From positions 1-7,116 of the forward strand of contig JAFACJ010001195.1 in the NCBI GenBank assembly GCA_023425615.1: DNA of 7,116 nt, given 5' to 3'. Source of the stretch: Actinomycetes bacterium (lineage in GTDB: Bacteria; Actinomycetota; Actinomycetes; Streptosporangiales; Streptosporangiaceae). Made by a program: the position numbers and the translations under genes. Shown one piece after another: positions 5,719-7,116 of the stretch (its first letter is position 1; each line of letters begins with the position of its first letter). Below the pieces are notes generated by a model. It worked only from the letters and a program-made list of their open reading frames with translations, did not search any database and was not told the DNA's origin.

Positions 5719-5727
5719 GGTCGGACC
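5719..5727. promoter_or_regulatory. GGTCGGACC motif upstream of the regulator (third copy in this locus)
   Basis: GGTCGGACC is a 4-bp inverted repeat (GGTC/GACC) around a central G. It lies 17 nt before the regulator ATG, where a bound protein would block transcription or translation. Identical copies lie at 4745-4753 and 4802-4810, beyond the SDR 3' end, so the motif brackets the SDR gene. Confidence 0.4.
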
Positions 5728-5744
5728 ATGGGTACCTTGGACGG

Positions 5745-6674
5745 ATGGAACCTCCGTCCGAAAACCGCACCGGTGCTCCCACCGACAACCGCTCGGACAT
5801 CCGCGACTTCCTCATCAGCCGACGCGCCAAGCTCGCCCCGGAGCGGGTCGGGCTGCCCACCAGCCGACGCCGGCGGGTTCCTGGACTACGGCGCGAGGAG
5901 GTCGCGGCCCTCGCCGGCGTGAGCACCGAGTGGTACACACGGCTGGAGAAGGGCCACATCAGCGGCGTCTCCGAGGACGTGCTGGAAGCGGTCGCGCAGG
6001 CATTGCTCCTCAATGAGGACGAGCGCACCTACCTGCTCGATCTGGCCAGAGTGGCTCGCCCCGCCCGCCGCAGGTCGCACCGCCGCAAGGACGTCAAGAT
6101 CCCGTCTCCCGTCCAATGGATGGTGGACTCCATGACCATGGCCCCCGCCTTCATACGCAACGGCCGTTTGGACATCGTCGCGAGCAACGCGCTGTGCAGG
6201 TCCCTGTACTCACCGATGTTCGACAGCGACACCACCAGCGACCGGGGCTGCGCCAATTTCCCCCGTTACTTCTTCCTCGACCCCGGCTCCCCCGACTTCT
6301 TCGTCGACTGGGAGGAAGGCGCCAGGGCCACGGTCGCAGTGCTCCGCGCCGAAGCCGGACGTGAACCTCACGATCGGGCCCTGCGTGAGCTCGTAGGCGA
6401 ACTGGTCACGCTCAGCCCTGACTTCCGCACCATGTGGGCAAGTCATGACGTCCGAATCCGTCACGAAGGCACCAAGCGGCTGGACCATCCCGAAGTCGGC
6501 CGTCTGGAGATGACCTTCCGCTCCCTGAACCTGCCCCTGCCTCAACGGGCCGTCCACGACCTGACCATCTACGCGGCCGAGCCGGGCACCCCCTCGGAGG
6601 ACCGCCTCAAACTCCTCGCCAGTTGGACGGCACCGCAGACCTCACCCACGGAACCGATCCACCCGCCCCACTGA
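5745..6674 (+). CDS. XRE-family transcriptional regulator with MmyB-like ligand-binding domain
   Basis: This encodes 309 residues. At about 19-97 is a helix-turn-helix domain with the signature of this actinomycete group: RDFLISRRAKLAP, then GLRREEVAALAGVSTEWYTR (47-66) and LEKGHISGVSEDVLEAVAQA. At about 117-295 is a MmyB-like PAS-type domain with typical markers: IRNGRLDIVASNALCRSLYS, NFPRYFFLDP, ELVTLSPDFRTMWASHDV, a short LDHPEVGRLEM strand segment, and the closing DLTIYAAEPGTPSEDRL. These proteins are usually transcribed divergently from one oxidoreductase gene, often an SDR, and control it. Their ligands are mostly unknown and fatty acids have been proposed. The arrangement here fits exactly. 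Start: ATG 5745 is the only ATG in frame ahead of the HTH. SD sequence is weak. Length is normal for the family and the gene looks intact. Confidence 0.93.
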   Translation: MEPPSENRTGAPTDNRSDIRDFLISRRAKLAPERVGLPTSRRRRVPGLRREEVAALAGVSTEWYTRLEKGHISGVSEDVLEAVAQALLLNEDERTYLLDLARVARPARRRSHRRKDVKIPSPVQWMVDSMTMAPAFIRNGRLDIVASNALCRSLYSPMFDSDTTSDRGCANFPRYFFLDPGSPDFFVDWEEGARATVAVLRAEAGREPHDRALRELVGELVTLSPDFRTMWASHDVRIRHEGTKRLDHPEVGRLEMTFRSLNLPLPQRAVHDLTIYAAEPGTPSEDRLKLLASWTAPQTSPTEPIHPPH

Positions 6675-6848
6675 CCTCACACGTTCATGAGGCGGCCATC
6701 CAGGGGCTGACCAGAAACACGAAAGTGCCCTTGATGAACCGTTCCGGGTTCGGTAGTGACGCGTGCCGCGTAGCGGTAGAGGAGCTCGGCTTCGACTTGA
6801 CGGCCTCAAAGTCCTAGCCCAGACACCAGCCGCAAAGTAGCGGGGTGA
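6675..6848 (-). other. Non-coding stretch with a possible transposase tail on the minus strand
   Basis: No intact gene lies here. On the minus strand, at about 6690-6755, a frame reads SLPNPERFIKGTFVF before a stop. NPERF followed by a basic, Gly-containing turn is a common C-terminal element of IS3/IS481-type integrase-core transposases (usually H/N-P-E-R-F-V). Another frame just upstream reads RQVEAELLYRYAARV, which could be the preceding helix. The match is short and could be chance. Confidence 0.25.
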
Positions 6849-7115
6849 TCACGTGCTCGACGTCATGGCGGCTTGCTCGTCGTGTTCGCGGAACATCCGC
6901 ATGACGGTGGCGGGTGAGGGGTGCCGCCCCTTCTTCGTGCCGGTGGTCTTGCCGCGTTTGCTGGCGGACTCCTGCCCTTCGAGGGTTCAGTCGCGGATGC
7001 ACTCGCGCTCCATCCCGGACATGGCCGCCAGCACTTCGATGCCGCGGCCGAGCCGCTTGTGCTCGTGGACCACGAGGGCGAGGCCACCGTCTCCCCGCAT
7101 CCGGCCACTCCACCG
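6849..7115 (-). pseudogene. Serine recombinase (resolvase/invertase type) remnant with in-frame deletions and a stop
   Basis: One minus frame enters from the right edge and encodes, in order, LALVVHEHKRLGRGIE, VLAAMSGMERECIRD, a TGA at 6989-6987, TLEGQESASKRGKTTG, then TKKGRHPSPATVMRMFREHD and a stop at 6851-6849. These are recognisable blocks of Streptomyces serine recombinases, but much of what should lie between them is gone. GRGIE is joined directly to VLAAMSGMERE, dropping the usual segment with the F-L-T-G-x-L element. RGKTTG is joined directly to TKKG, dropping most of the DNA-binding linker and helix-turn-helix. All joins stay in frame. The TGA probably arose from CGA (Arg) in IRDRTLEG by C-to-T change. 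The catalytic N-terminus, if present, lies beyond the window, and the first dozen codons here do not look like it. Not functional. Confidence 0.8.
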
Positions 7116-7116
7116 G

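Larger units (their letters stand above)
5578..5744. promoter_or_regulatory. Divergent promoter/operator region between the SDR and XRE regulator genes
   Basis: This 167-nt segment separates two divergently transcribed genes and must carry both promoters. An AT-rich patch at about 5686-5710 (GTTTAT, TATAAACACAA) stands out from the G+C-rich flanks and is the probable promoter core. TATAAA at 5698-5703 could serve as a -10 for the regulator, but I see no good -35 at standard spacing. The regulator's ATG has only a weak GGACGG immediately upstream. Confidence 0.6.

Noticed and set aside
1..7116. CRISPR array, tRNA, rRNA or a known defence system
   Set aside because: I saw no regularly spaced repeats, no tRNA-like or rRNA-like segments, and no protein carrying nuclease, helicase, TIR or toxin motifs.

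Overview
The window is G+C-rich DNA with strong G/C bias at third codon positions. It has GTG starts, GGAGG-like ribosome binding sites and protein families typical of actinomycetes: a MmyB-type XRE regulator paired with an SDR, a DUF1440-like membrane protein, and Streptomyces-type recombinases. A Streptomyces or close relative is the best guess. The density of broken recombinase and transposase pieces suggests an accessory region such as a chromosome arm, a decayed island or a plasmid.

Layout. At 1-188 (minus) is the N-terminus of a SAM-dependent methyltransferase that runs off the left edge. At about 481-905 (plus) lie two fused remnants: the tail of a tyrosine recombinase with its catalytic core deleted, then the middle and C-terminal DNA-binding part of a Tn3-type serine recombinase, broken by a frameshift. 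No gene could be supported in 906-1413. At 1414-1947 (minus) is an intact four-helix DUF1440-like membrane protein. A partly AT-rich leader precedes an intact, probably secreted alpha/beta hydrolase at 2408-3454 (plus) with an Asp nucleophile, of epoxide hydrolase type.

Further right, the minus strand carries an unknown 155-residue protein (3744-4211) followed by the frameshifted remains of a second unknown protein (3523-3737). One of its frameshifts falls exactly at a TGCG tandem repeat. A degraded C-terminal piece of a Tn3-family transposase lies at 4539-4697 (plus).

The best-preserved functional unit is 4787-6674. A short-chain dehydrogenase (4885-5577, minus) is divergent from a MmyB-like XRE regulator (5745-6674, plus). 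The divergent promoter region contains a GTTTAT/ATAAAC inverted repeat and the motif GGTCGGACC. The same 9-mer occurs twice more just past the 3' end of the dehydrogenase gene, once at the centre of a 39-bp near-perfect palindrome. The regulator probably controls the dehydrogenase and itself. The right edge (6849-7115, minus) is another serine recombinase remnant, with apparent in-frame deletions and a stop codon.

I see no tRNA, rRNA, CRISPR array or defence system that I can name. The window reads as a mobile-element graveyard around a few intact metabolic and regulatory genes.
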